From Lutjanus erythropterus (Eukaryota; Chordata; Actinopteri; Lutjaniformes; Lutjanidae): 64,000 nucleotides of DNA. Of the stretch, positions 37,001 through 49,700 are shown in pieces. The notes beneath the pieces were generated by a model that was not told the DNA's origin, searched no databases, and saw nothing but the letters and a program-made list of their open reading frames with translations. Position numbers and translations under genes: made by a program. Within the stretch, counting starts at the first letter, position 1. Every line of letters starts with the position of its first letter. The stretch is from the NCBI GenBank assembly GCA_020091685.1, contig CM034594.1:1047981-1111980 (forward strand), in the 5' to 3' direction.

Positions 37001-37317
37001 GTATCTATCCTCCTTGTTTTGTCCTTTAGTTCCTGCTGTTGCTGGGCTGCTTCGCACTCTTCTGGTCTCTCTACTACACACTGGAGGTCACGCTGGCCCA
37101 ACTGGACCTCAGGGGAGTCCTCTGCCTGCGCAGGAGACGAAGAGGTCACCGGGCCAGGAGGGGGCGCCGAGGGAGTGGAGTGGAGGAGCCGTTGGTAGAG
37201 GAGGGGGAGGAGGAAGAGGGGGAGAAAGAGGAGCTGGACTCAGGGGTGGAGTTGCATACAGTGCTGGACTCTGAGGCCAAAGCACCGCTCTTAAATGGAG
37301 AGCAATCAGCAACATAG
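19320..37317 (+). CDS. pcsk7: PCSK7, subtilisin/kexin-type proprotein convertase 7
   Basis: PCSK7 cuts secretory proproteins after paired basic residues in the trans-Golgi and at the cell surface. Coding exons: 19320-19568, 20590-20832, 22726-22860, 23586-23751, 23863-23953, 24195-24249, 24416-24554, 25196-25296, 27624-27791, 29065-29169, 30283-30385, 34123-34279, 34524-34618, 35401-35506, 35671-35788, 37030-37317. All phases join: 2319 nt, 772 residues (human 785). Order: hydrophobic signal peptide; propeptide ending in the self-cleavage site RSKR (146-149); catalytic triad Asp195 ([10 protein letters not shown]), His236 (NHHGTRCAG), Ser414 (GTSAAAP) and oxyanion Asn337 (ASGNGG); P domain from about 470; one transmembrane helix near 678-697; a cytosolic tail with an Arg-rich then a Glu-rich stretch. 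ATG 19320 is chosen because it alone is in frame with the signal peptide. The membrane anchor and sequence exclude furin and the other convertases. Confidence 0.97.
20833..22725 (+). other. pcsk7 intron after the propeptide exon
   Basis: A 1.9-kb AT-rich intron between the RSKR cleavage-site exon and the catalytic-Asp exon. The 131-codon open frame around 21351-21746 has no recognisable domain or splice logic. Nothing else is seen. Confidence 0.8.
23074..23255. repeat. Dispersed repeat, copy 1 (partner at 61.42 kb)
   Basis: Shares TTTGTCCGAGCTGTT.GTAAATGCA, TTTGGGTTGGT, GCAGAGGGCAGGGTCTCTGC and the following A/C-rich stretch with 61421-61640, in the same order. It sits in the pcsk7 intron before the catalytic-His exon. 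Family not identified. Confidence 0.8.
25297..27623 (+). other. pcsk7 intron before the catalytic-Ser exon
   Basis: A 2.3-kb intron. 25461-25690 reads like a common fish repeat (AGCCTTCACACCTAACCTATT and a TTTGTGGTGTGAAAAC end), and a short inverted repeat TATGACAGTTTGTCATA is at about 26571-26587. No exon is recognised. Confidence 0.7.
27792..29064 (+). other. pcsk7 intron after the catalytic-Ser exon
   Basis: A 1.27-kb intron. About 28762-28925 (TTGGGAAATATCAAGAGTTAG, then CAGTCAGCTCAGCTGAGCA) resembles a repeat widespread in fish introns, related to sequence at 54.6 kb. Otherwise featureless. Confidence 0.65.
28762..28925. repeat. Fish interspersed repeat fragment
   Basis: The words TTTTTGGGAAATATCAAGAG, CTACTCTCATGTCTGTTGAG and CAGCTCAGCTGAGCACGAAG match, from memory, the first part of a repeat common in percomorph introns. 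A later part of what seems the same consensus is at 54556-54770. Confidence 0.5.
29170..30282 (+). other. pcsk7 intron with hAT-like repeat start
   Basis: Begins after the [10 protein letters not shown] exon. At about 29237 the words GGGATGCACCGATACC mark a repeat type frequent in fish (probably hAT-derived; inference), followed by TAGCTAGC-rich sequence near 29700-29880. No coding exon. Confidence 0.55.
32310..32829. mobile_element. Non-autonomous element related to the 56.7-kb transposon
   Basis: The left end (TTTCCAAAAAGTTGAGACGCTGT, about 32319 on) and the right end (ACCGCATCTCAAGTTTTTTGGAGTCAGGGTTG, to 32829) are imperfect inverted repeats. They match the ends of the element at 56727-58129. 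The interior lacks a transposase frame. It is about 520 bp, in the large pcsk7 intron. Confidence 0.65.
33448..33990. repeat. AT-rich interspersed repeat sequences
   Basis: 33448-33610 begins TTAGGGCTGGGAATATTTATC and 33720-33990 is rich in AGTATCAA, GATACC and CAATAC words, ending near AATACCCAGCTCT. Both look like interspersed fish repeats; they may be parts of one element ending just before the microsatellite. Borders are uncertain. Confidence 0.45.
34005..34091. repeat. (CA)n then (AAAC)n microsatellite
   Basis: About 65 bases of CA/CGCA units (34005-34070) run into AAAC units and AGAC units (to about 34091). The tract ends about 30 bases before the acceptor of the pcsk7 exon at 34123. 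A branch-site-like GACTAAG (34096-34102) and a pyrimidine tract follow. Confidence 0.95.
35296..35336. repeat. (CA)n/(TA)n microsatellite
   Basis: A CA run followed by TATGTATATATATATATG, in the pcsk7 intron before the exon at 35401. Confidence 0.85.
35789..37029 (+). other. pcsk7 last intron
   Basis: A 1.24-kb intron between the FTSNNLK exon and the transmembrane/tail exon. No exon or confidently named repeat is seen in it. Confidence 0.8.
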
Positions 37318-37852
37318 CACTGAGCCAGATGAAGGGTCTCAAACTTCTCAGGCTTTCATCTTCTTCCCCATACCCACCCAACCTCCAGTTCACCTTATTA
37401 GTGGTGGGGGGGGGTCACAGTGTGGACTGCATATGGATTTGACTAAAGAGCGGACTTTATGTCGTTGTTTTCACTCCCCAAACATGTGGCCTTGTATGAA
37501 ATTCTGTGTTTGCGTGTTGACGGTATGTGTAGGAGTGTGTGCGTGCATGTGTGCGCGTGTTTTCTTGTACTCCGGGCCTTCTAACAGATGTCTTCACAAG
37601 GAAGGATACAAATCAGTAAAATCCTCCAAAGTGAGGATGTCTTGTCTGTCCCGGTGCTACATTTTCTATCAGGGTTAGAGCATGGACTGGAGAGGGTACT
37701 AACATGGTAAAATGTCCCAGTGCAATTACATGTGTGAAAGTGTGTGTACATGCTTGTCTGTCTCTAAATGTGTACCCAGACAGTAACAGAGAGTTGGACA
37801 CCTGTGGGGTCCTTAAACCAAGAGAAAGACAATGTGAATCTGCTGTGTGAGT

Positions 37853-37884
<32 letters not shown>
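37853..37884. repeat. (GT)n microsatellite
   Basis: A GT dinucleotide run, with one TTT interruption, in the predicted pcsk7 3' UTR. Confidence 0.9.
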
Positions 37885-37888
<4 letters not shown>

Positions 37889-38298
37889 TGTGACGTGAGT
37901 GGGTGTGCAATATGCAGGGTCTTCCTTGAAATTGTGTCCTCAAATGTGAGGTTTTAAGATGGTACTGATATATTTTAAGAATGAGATTTATTTTCTGAGG
38001 TATTACTTAATTTTATTTTTCAGGTGGGGGTTATTTTCTGTGGGTTATTATCAACCAACTGCTGATGAAAACTTGAAGTGGGATTTTCAAATGTGGGATT
38101 TGTATGTGTATTTTTTTATGAAGTGTAATATATACACTGTGTGCCTGCTGTACAGATATATACAAACTGTGTTTTATGATTTATACAAAGTGTTTTTAAG
38201 AATGTATCAAAGAGTTCTAATTTTTTAATGTAAAGGACTGTTTGGAGTGAAGTTGGGATCTGTGTTTTGCTGTGCAAGTCACAGGTGATCTGAAAGAT

Positions 38299-38304
38299 AA
38301 TAAA
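38299..38304 (+). terminator. pcsk7 poly(A) signal
   Basis: AATAAA in the context GATAATAAAAGACGG, about 980 bases after the stop, followed by TCTTCTTAGAGTGTTC. It is the best candidate downstream of the gene. Confidence 0.6.
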
Positions 38305-38325
38305 AGACGGTCAGCGTAATATCTT

Positions 38326-40690
38326 CTTAGAGTGTTCATATGGTTTTTGAAGCACAGTCATACTTAAAGTCAGACTCTTTGAGAGTCATAGTCATGGTAG
38401 TATGTGCCATAGGCGTCTGAGCAAGGGCGCAAACGGAACAGCTGCACCCTCACTAGTAGACTCAAGGAAGTAAATGTGTACTTTTGTATCCCAACTTTTT
38501 GATCACAAAAGTTTACTATTTTGAAGATTTGAGCTGCGTCAATGCAAAACCTTTGCCACCACGAATAAAAAACAGTCAAAACAAAACGTTCCGCAATCAA
38601 TCATCTTTACAGACACTATAGACAATGAATTGACAGTATTATGAGCTGGTGTTTACTTTGGTGTGTGTCTAATCCATCAACCAGCAAGTGTTATAGTGAT
38701 AAATCTTAATTTTTGAAAAGGCTCTCAGATTGTTTTCATCCACTGAAACAGAGCAGCTGACCAACAGGCACTGGTCGCCAGTTGAGGTCCAGAATGTTAA
38801 ATTTGTATAGAAATACAGTTTATGATTATATCAATGCCGAATTGACAAGAATACTGTCGACATATGATGCCTGTTATTTTTTTGTTTCTAGAAGTATGTG
38901 TTTTTACAGACACATAAGAAATTGTTAATATTTCATATTTTCTAAAGGGGGATTGGTGTTATATTTCCCCCAGAGTGCAGGCGGTTTAGATAAATTCACA
39001 CTGCTAATATTAATGTTTTTTCACAACCACAGTAACTGCTAAAAAATAAGGTTCTCTGATGTTGACTGTTAGTTATTTGTTTTGATTAATGGTATAATAA
39101 TGTGTGCATTGATTACTGACAGTGGCTGATCAGGCTTCAGTGAATAGTTGCCCTTCGTGTGCATTTGTCTGCCACTCACAGAACACAATGAAAAACTGAT
39201 ATTTTATTGGTCACGAAAGCTCTACATTGCAAGAAATGGCACTATCAGGTGCTAATGAAAATTTTCCTGCCTTACTATTCTTGCACCCATAACTAGAGTA
39301 TGGGCCACCTAATTATGGTTGTGTAGAAATTAAAGTTTCTGTTTGTCTGGTATAGAAAAGAATTCAGCTAAGGCAGTGGTTCTGAAGTGCAGGCCTGTGG
39401 TGGCCCTCAGAAACATCTTGTGTGGCATCTGAACGTGATGCAAAATGTATACATTATGTCTTAATCATTTTAATTTTAAATAGCCTACATTTAATACATT
39501 ACTCAGCTGCAGCACTAAACCGCGTCTCCCTAAAGGTTGGGAATGAGAACTTTTAGAAGGCTTATTGTTGCGTGGCAAATGTTGCAGGAATTGCATTCAG
39601 TCATTAATGCTAGTGCTGCAAGCTTAAGTTAGTGATTTCGGTGGTAAAATCAGCAGTTTACTGTGGAAGTGAGATGGAAAAGTCACCACGGATAAACACT
39701 ATGGCTGGGGAGAAAGGGAGATTTCAGGAAAAATGGACCAACTCTTACTTCGTTAGGCACTGATAAAGTTATCTTATTTATTTGCTAACACGTGAATTCA
39801 GTGCTCAAGGAATTTAATGTGAAAAAATTAGCACTTGGTCATTAAAAGTTTGAGAACCCCGGGACTAGAATGGAAAAAGTGGTGAGAATTTTTTTAAACC
39901 TGCAGGAGAAGATCTACAGCTATGCTAGTGATACCTACATAACATGCACACTAACAAAAAACTAACTAATGACTGTGCAAACACGCCGATTTTAGCATGG
40001 TGAACTTATGCAGGTAATGTTTACCATGGTCACAATTTTAGTTTAGCCTGTTACCATGCTAACACTCACTGATTAGCACTAAACACAAAATAGACCTATT
40101 AGTTGACACAAATGTCATTCGATTTGCAGGTATTTGTTCATTAACAAATGTAGTGGCAATAAATTAAAAACATTGCATCTAGCGTGACTAAAGAAATAAC
40201 AGATAAGAATTAATTAAAAGCTGCATTAAGATTGTAACCTTTTTGGAACACAGTGCAACATGCTTAGGTGTCCCACATTTCAGATGTTAAATCCCCAAAC
40301 TGGCATAACGCTGAACTGCCAGGAGGCAGAAATTGTCTTGAGAAAGATGATAGGTTAATATTTAAACTACGCTAACATGCCCATATGTGCACTGAAAGAG
40401 TTATTGGTCGCTGTGTAGAGTTCCCTTCTTAGCACAGCTCCAATGAAACAGATGTATCGGTGCACAGACACAGGACTGTGGATTGTGTCTAGCGTATTTC
40501 ACATGCCCAATATGAGCATTTGAGTATTGTTTGCAGACACAGTTGAAGAAATTAGTCTATTCTTTGAAAAATAGGTGGTAAAGCAACAATCCAGTGTATT
40601 CTGATATTATTACAAATTCTCAAATTTCCTAGAATTATCAAACTGAGGTACCCAGAATTAGAGTCAAGTCAGACATGTATTTTAAAGTCA
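38326..40690. other. pcsk7-tagln convergent intergenic region
   Basis: DNA between the 3' ends of two convergent genes. It holds a hAT-like MITE (39373-39862) and otherwise AT-rich, non-coding sequence. No open frame of note. Confidence 0.75.
39373..39862. mobile_element. hAT-like MITE
   Basis: The left end CAGTGGTTCTGAA and the right end TTTGAGAACCCCGG are imperfect inverted repeats of the CAGNGGTTCTCAA type typical of hAT elements (family knowledge). The interior is about 490 bp with no transposase. No clear 8-bp target duplication could be read. Confidence 0.6.
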
Positions 40691-40693
40691 TTA

Positions 40694-40699
40694 TTTAAT
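40694..40699 (-). terminator. tagln poly(A) signal (variant)
   Basis: The minus strand reads ATTAAA here, about 490 bases after the tagln stop, a length plausible for a transgelin 3' UTR. No canonical AATAAA was seen closer. Confidence 0.4.
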
Positions 40700-41187
40700 A
40701 AGACAATGTACAAAAATATTGGCACTGATACAGCATAGCATTGTGTGAAGTGATAGATGGCCAGGTGAAACTGGTCAGTTATCAGTAATACAAGTGCTGT
40801 TTTTTAAAACCTCGTAGAAAGAAGGAACAGCTCATCTTTGGCACAGTCATGGTCATATTGGTGAGGGGGGTTTTTTTTACCTCCAAGACAATGCATTGGT
40901 ATTTTTTTATGGTTAGAATTTCTGCTACAAACATTTGGTTGTATTGGTTCTAACTGCAGTGGGGAAGACTAAGCATGGTGAGCTCTGCAATAGTCACCAG
41001 TGTAAGCATCTACATAAAGATTCAGGGACCAAGGAAGAAGGAGGTACTTGTCAGAAGGTAACTAAATTCTAAAGCAGAAAAGGCCTGTATGATGAAAGGT
41101 GGGCTGTAGTGAACCGATTAGATGCTTACAGGCTCTAAGAAGGTGTAAGGGGCTGAAGAGGTTTTAGTTATGTGTGGCACAGTGATT

Positions 41188-42673
<1,486 letters not shown>

Positions 42674-45600
42674 GCCGACTCCCTGACAGGTGAGGGTGAA
42701 ACGGAGGATGAAAAACCAGTAGGAGAGGTGGATAGAGAAGATGTAGAGGTAGAGATGCATTAAAGGAAAGAAGAGAATCAAAGAAGAAAAATACAACAAA
42801 ATAATCTATTAGAGAAAGTATGAAATCTTAATGTATGTGATGATCACTGGTTTTAACCTTCTGTCATCCTTCCTTTCATCTTTTTACAATTCCCATCAGT
42901 GTTTATATTCATGACAACATAACTTACTAACTTTCTTGTGTATCAGAATTCCAGCTTTACTACCTTTGAGTCCCAAACAGTCATTTTTAGGTGATACAAA
43001 CAAATTACTAACATGACATCACATCACATTGCAGTAGTATTTGGATATAGCCTGTATACACAAACATGCATAGCTGTGAGAATAATCTAGAGGAAGGCAT
43101 ATTTACTCATACATGGATGAAGATACTTCTTTGGCATATGTACTGTACATAATATACACCAATACACCAGCACATGAGGACATGCAGGTCAAAAGCGTGT
43201 ATATAAGCGTAAATGCTTTCCCAGAACAGCAGCATTAACAGCGTTGTGTCTCCTAATGCACACCATTTAGCCCTATTAGGTCCTGTGTCTGAGGCAAAGT
43301 GGTGTACAATGGGAGCTCTATGTATACCAGCCAGCTGATTTTTTGCATATTTCTCATTTTACACACTCACGGACAAACACACACACACACACACACAATC
43401 TCCTGCCCTCCTGGCCTCTGTCAACACATATATCTTTGCCAGCACTTTTTTTTTGCCTTATGTGTATGTATTGCCTTTGGGCCAACAGCCAAGTGCAAAA
43501 CCCGTATCACGGTGCTGTCTGCACCATCCAACCTTTGTTGCCATCTTGATGTCAGGTCACTTCAACTTCCTGTTCCTGGGGAGGTTCAAAGTTCAAATGT
43601 TAAAGGTCACACCCTGAGGTTAAGTGGAGGAGGCACATCTCTGGCACAGGTTGGGGAATGCTGTTACCAAGGGCAACAATAAATGTCTGTTTATGAACAG
43701 TACACAGCCCGTTTGTGCATTGTTGAGTGTGTGCAGTCTTTATCCATTGCTCACTGGATTTTTCCAGTTGGTCGTAGTATTCATTGCATAAAGTGACAGA
43801 ATGTCAACATGGGCGTTTGACTTTTTATGTTTCAAATAAATCTGTCTTATCATATTACAATAGACAAACAAGAGGACACACAGACAGAGACGGACAATAA
43901 TTAGTGCTGTAGCTAATACTATAAATTCTTCTTTCTCCTTTTTTTCTTTCCTTTGCCCATTACATAGTTTTTCCTTCTTTGCTCCCTTGCATCATTCCCT
44001 CCTGCTTTTCACTCATTTCTTCCTCAACTAATCTGGGGGCATAAAGATTTCTAAAACAGCAGAAACTCAGGTTTCATCAGAAAGCAAAACTTTAAGGACC
44101 AGTGAGTTCGATTGAGAGGGATCTATTGTCAGAAATGGAATTTAATATTTTAGATTATGTTTTCATTAGTGTCTAATGGTTGGTTGCAGTCTGTAACCTC
44201 AGTCTGCTACAAAATCCTATACACTGGTTCTTTAAATCTGCAATATTGCAGTTGAAACGACGTGTGAACGCAGTGCTGGAATATTTTAAATTGATGTGGC
44301 AAACTTGGTTGCATGAAGTTGTTTATTTACACATCCAACAGACAGGGAGCATTTATTTGAGTCACGTTTGTATCCACCTGTTGAATGTATTCATATTCAT
44401 TCAATATAATTACCCTCTTTTAAGCTCTGGTTTTGGGCTCAACCAACGTCTGAGCTGCGACATGCTCTGCTATGTTGCCCAGCTAGTCACTAACTATGTC
44501 AGTCTACTGTTTGTGTAATGGGCAGATGGTTTATTGTGGGTTTATCACAGCTTTTTTTGGTAAAAACAGCTGCCTGCTGCAGCTGGAAATGGTCTGATGA
44601 GAGTGGTGAGAATGAACCAAAGTAGTTAAGTTGCAGGCCGCAACACAATGAGCTGAAAGAAGCTAAAATGCAAAACACACAGGACTTTTATCATGTGAGA
44701 CCAATAGTCAATGTTTGTTTTTAATCCAAACCATGATGTTTTTCTAAACCTAAGTACTTTTGTTGCCTAAACCTTCCTAACCATCCTTACCAGATTATAT
44801 ACTTAGGTGAGGCAAAATGTAACATTTTCACAGTGGATCAGCAGGTATATTACACACTTTGGTGTCATCCTGGGTTGGACTGCTACAAACATTATTTCTT
44901 AAATGCTATACTTGTTTGCTTCTACTCACAATAAAAAAAGTAAGTACACATTTAATGCAAGTCTTAATAGTAAGGAAGTATTTTTGGCCTTGTGGTGATG
45001 CTAAAAAAAGGATTTATATACTTCTTCCAACACTGCAAATAAATATACTGCACTGTCTGCATATTAGAGTCTGTGTGCCAACAGCATTTAATGGATTCCT
45101 GCCCAGACTCTCCACAGAGCATTACCACCAACCCTGTTTAATATTCTTTGCATTCCCTGTGGTGCTTGTCCAGACCGCAAGAAACCAAACACACATGCTG
45201 GGCAACACGCTCACTTACATACAACCACAAGTTCAGATACTGTATTTTATCTCCGTCTGTCTGCCTTCCTCTCTTTCTGGCACACACACACTCATACCCC
45301 TTGTTACTCTCACTGATACGCATCATTATGTAATCATTATGTTTGTCTGGTATGCTGTTAACTTGTCTTTTTTCCATTGGCCTCATGAACAACTCTCTGG
45401 ACCACAACTGCAAATCACATACACTTCATTCTTTGTAGGGAAAGAAATAGAAGTTACGTTCATCACACCGTGAACTCAATGCCTTCTTGAGGAGAAGAGA
45501 CGAAGAAGAAAAAAGAAAAATGCCCTCATACAAAGATCACATCATATTTTTGGAGGTTAAATAAGTCCATTAGGGCCTGCCCTGTACTCTATTTCTGGTA

Positions 45601-48029
45601 TTTATGTGTATCCGGGGACCTGTTGTTATCCTTGGGACTCCTCCAAGGTGCAGTAACTCTTTCTAACTTTCAGCTAAACAAGCTTCCGTGCTGTCTGGCT
45701 CCTCAAATATTTAAGTCAGCCTTCACTTGACATATTGTACAAAACACTGTTGCATAAGCTCTAGATTTTCAGTTGACATAACCCACTACAGCATAGTATC
45801 AAGCACAGGATACTTTTCAAAAGTGTTACTACTACCTTGTATTTTTACAATTACTGCCTCTACAGGTGCTAAAAGTATTATTTGCTGCCTCTAGTACAGT
45901 TACTACTGGCATTGGTATTACAAAAGCCAGCTCTGCTACTGCTATTGCTGATATAACTCTTAACTGTTAACAACTGTTACTACTACAATAAAATCAAACT
46001 ATCAATGCATAAAATCTGTTTCTGTGACTAATAATCACTAGCATGTGTATGTGCTAGTCCTGTCATTAGTTGTTTTATGTCATGACTTCTGATGACACTG
46101 TGCAGTAGAGAAGAAGTAGGGGAGGTCGGAGTGACTTGAGCCTGAGGGGTAGTTAAGTGATGCCTTGTTTGTAGGCATCCACAGACAAAATCAGTCACAT
46201 GGAATAAGTCAATTTAAGTTAAAAAAAAATATTGTTTTTTTACCATTAAAACTTTTTTTATGTTGAAGAAATCGTTCTTCTCTGAACAATTACAGGCAAG
46301 TTTGAAAAAATCCCACACATGTATTGGAATGTTCCAATATGAGGCTATACTGTTAGCATGACGCTAGCTCTAAACTGCTAGATGATACAAGTTTGTTAAA
46401 ATGGAGGTGAGGTAATTTGAGCTAAAAAGCCTCATTGAACATCTGATCATTATTAAAGGGTTAATTTATTATATTTCTACATTGTATTCTTACATTTTAT
46501 CACTGAAATTATGTGACATTTTAAACTTTGGTCTTGGTCGTGGTTTCATGGTGTGAGTGTCGTGAAATGTTGTAAACTGGCATTTTAGTTGGCATGACGA
46601 AATGACACTGTTGTTCCTGCAAGCTAGATCAGAGAGGAAAAAGCCATTTATAAAAAATAGAGAATATTATAACAATTATTGTCTTAGAAAATGCGCATCA
46701 TCACCAAACATATACAGAAGCACCCATGTGGCTCAACTTATCCTCTCCCTACGCTCCACTTACCCCTAATCAGAAGTGAGTTGAGCCAAGAGACCATGTT
46801 TTTAAGGTCATATTTTGAAAGTTGTTTATTTTAGATCCAAAGTGATTAGTCCCAGGGATGCACCACATCCTGAAATATATCTAGATATTTTAGTAACTGA
46901 GGGCATTACTGTCATGCCCGCACTTTAAAGATCATCTAGTAAAAACTGGCTCAACTCATCCTGCTCTCCCCTACAAATATGTGAGATATCAAATATTTCC
47001 AAGAAAGAGCTTGAAGATTAAGATTAAGAAAACTGAGTAAGCAATAAAATAAAAGTAATGATCCTGAATATGAATGATAAATAAAGAGAAAAGATTACTG
47101 TACAATAGAGATGGGAAAATATGAAGATAAAAATCAAAAATAGGATAAAACCACAGATTTCCAGTCAAGAAAACCTAAAATACCTCCTTTCAAAAGTCCC
47201 TGCTTCCATCTATCTCTCCTTACAGTGTTTGTCCTGCTCTGTTTCTCTATTACCATGGTAAATCTGCCTAATGCCAGAACAGGAAACCAGTGTGAGGGCT
47301 GTGGCCACTGTGGCAGCCTGAGGGGACATGCCGTCATGCGGCCTCGCCTCCTATACAGTTAACCAGCTAACCACCATATAATGACTTGGGGCTTGTTCAG
47401 CTAGTAGCCACTGTAACAATATTATCCTTCAATAAAGGTCGAGGTCAGTTATGGTGATGTCATTGGGATCATTTGGGCGAATGACGCCCTTCCTGCTCGC
47501 TGCTGTACTGTAGGTTAACTATATCCTCAGAGCTCTTTTGTTACATGGCTCTGTTTTATGCCAGCAGCACAGAAATCTGCTGCTTTGCTTAGACCTAACC
47601 GACTTTTATGAGCACTTAAAGCATTTTCTGCAACTGCTGCCAAGACCCCGACCATGGTTCGGATTATTCTGACAAACTTTATAGCTGCTGTGTTAGAGCT
47701 GATGTATATCTGAAGTGTAGAGAAAGTGCTGTATGATTCAGCTGAATGCCAGAGCCCCTGCACTCTTACACAGATGTGGTTAGTTCCTGCTGGCCTTATA
47801 TACAACAGTGTTCTGCTGTGTTTATGTGCTGCTACAGGACTGGCACTGGAGATAGTGTTATCTGCCCCTGTTGCTTCTGCTGCTGCTCCCACTGGAACTT
47901 CCCTTCTGTTACTGCTGCCCCGGTTTTCCTGGAATCACTGGGTGTGCTGCCATCTTTAATGATTCACTTGAGATCTTCACTCTAAACATTATAGAAAGCT
48001 TTTAGATATCGCAGTCATAAACAGAGAAT

Positions 48030-48330
48030 GAAAGTTTGGAGTTTAAAGTTGGGGTAGGCAGTTTATTTTTGGCATAATTAGGCAAAAATCCATAATAACT
48101 TCCCAATATACTGTATTTCAAGTGATCTGAGAGAAGAAAAGACTTCTGCTCCTTTCTCGGTCCGTGACAAGAACATTTGGCCAATCACAGGCCTCTAAGA
48201 TGGTTGATTGTTGAGTTTCATTCCCAGGGCGTCAAACATTAACACTTTGGATTGGTGGCTCTGAGTCCAAATTGCCAGTATTTGACAGAATGAGACTCAA
48301 CAATCAACTGTCTTTCTCCAGAATCACCAA
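48030..48330. repeat. Fish interspersed repeat with inverted-repeat core
   Basis: Begins AAAGTTGGGGTAGGCAGTTT, which I associate with a common fish repeat. It contains complementary arms at 48202-48223 and 48288-48309 (GGTTGATTGTTGAG against CTCAACAATCAAC). Confidence 0.6.
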
Positions 48331-48429
48331 TTCCACCTTTATCTTACAGTGCACTAATAAAATGCAACTGTAGCTGTAGTTTATATGAAATTTGACAAAA
48401 ACTAGAAATACTGTTTTTCATTAGACAGT

Positions 48430-48980
48430 ATTAGACCCTTATTAGACTTTATTAGAGATTAATTTGGGAAACATCCCAACAGAACTGTACTGTAAACTAA
48501 AGTGTGTTATTTTACACTGTTACACCTTTTAATAGACTTTATTATCATGTAATTAAGAACACATCACAACAGAACTGTATTGTAAACTAAAGCGAATCAC
48601 ATGTCTGCTACTTCCCCAAGTCTTTTCCAAAGACTTCTTCAACTAAAGTCTAAAATTATAACAGCAGACAAATCAATTTTGTCTACGGGTGCCTGCACAG
48701 ACTTAGTGTAATACTAATAATAGGCAGAATATGATTTGATCATAAGAAGTAGGCATCGGTCCTGGTTACTCTGCCAATTGTACTCACCAAGGAAGGTGTG
48801 ACAGGTCAAGTAGCAGATTTGTGATTTCACTTAAGTTCACAATCCAGATGTGTCCCTAATAAAGTCTATTATTATTGCACTGTGTATTATTTAATACACT
48901 TACAGTATGTTTAGAGTACAGGTCCATTGAAATGTGTCCCTAATTATACTCTAATAAAGTCTAATAATGGTCTAATAGTG
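48430..48980. repeat. Composite inverted/direct repeat of TAGACTTTATTA units
   Basis: The arm 48430-48463 is the reverse complement, with few mismatches, of 48942-48976. Each side also carries a second, direct copy of its unit: left units share AACAGAACTGTA(C/T)TGTAAACTAAAG, right units share ATGTGTCCCTAAT. The element is therefore a nested, doubled inverted repeat of about 550 bp. Confidence 0.65.
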
Positions 48981-49356
48981 TCAGTAAAGAACACATTATT
49001 TACAGTTTTTGTCTCATTTGGTAGTACAGCTTGTCATATCTTATTAGTGTACTGTGAAACAAAATATAACCTAATCTTTTTCGGTCCCTGTTAATGTGTC
49101 TGACTTTCTAAAATATTTTTCATACCTGTATATCTGTCTTATCTGCATCTCTGTCCTCATTAGGAAGTGTGGATACCTTTCATGCCTTGTGAATTGACAG
49201 TCTTCCAAAGTCCATGTATGGCAGTGGATCTTTTGCTTGTGCAAATAAAAGTATGAACACTGACAGAGATACGTTACACCGTCTGGCTCACCTCTCTTCT
49301 TCTCATCTCCTGGCTGCACATGGAAAACATATGAACCCCCAAACAACGTGTGAATC

Positions 49357-49700
49357 ATATTAAAGAGATATATTTTTGAAGTGGGTTAGGAGAAGTTGTG
49401 TGAGGTCAACACACCCTGAAGTACTAATGAAAGAAGATAAGCAATATCACTTTAACTGTATGCTATATTTATAATATTTTCAACCTATTTACTTTGTCAC
49501 CAGACAGCCTTTTTCCAACAGAAAACCACCATTATATAAGCCAAATATCCCTCTCTGCATGGCAACCAGACTCCTTTGGCTCCTGCTGCTTCTCCAAACA
49601 AGGGGCGTGCCAGTTGCCATCTATTGTAAGTGATACACTGACTATGGATAAGCACCTTATAAAACCCCACATCACAGAATCTGCACTGCACTCACTTTAA
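49357..49700. mobile_element. MITE copy related to the 1.5-kb element
   Basis: 49500-49580 matches 1768-1850 in the first copy (CAGACAGC.TTTTTC, ACCACCATTA.ATAAGCCA, CCAGACT.CTTTGGC). The right part repeats the arm ACTGACTATGGATAAGCACC. It is shorter than the first copy, in tagln intron 1. Confidence 0.7.

Larger units (their letters stand above)
37318..38325 (+). other. pcsk7 3' UTR
   Basis: About 1 kb from the TAG stop to just past the poly(A) signal. It includes a (GT)n tract near 37853-37884 and T-rich sequence. No coding features. Confidence 0.7.

Noticed and set aside
44859..45473. 204-codon + strand frame in tagln intron 1
   Set aside because: No domain, no supportive splice sites, and start and codon use look random. 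Kept only as a note.
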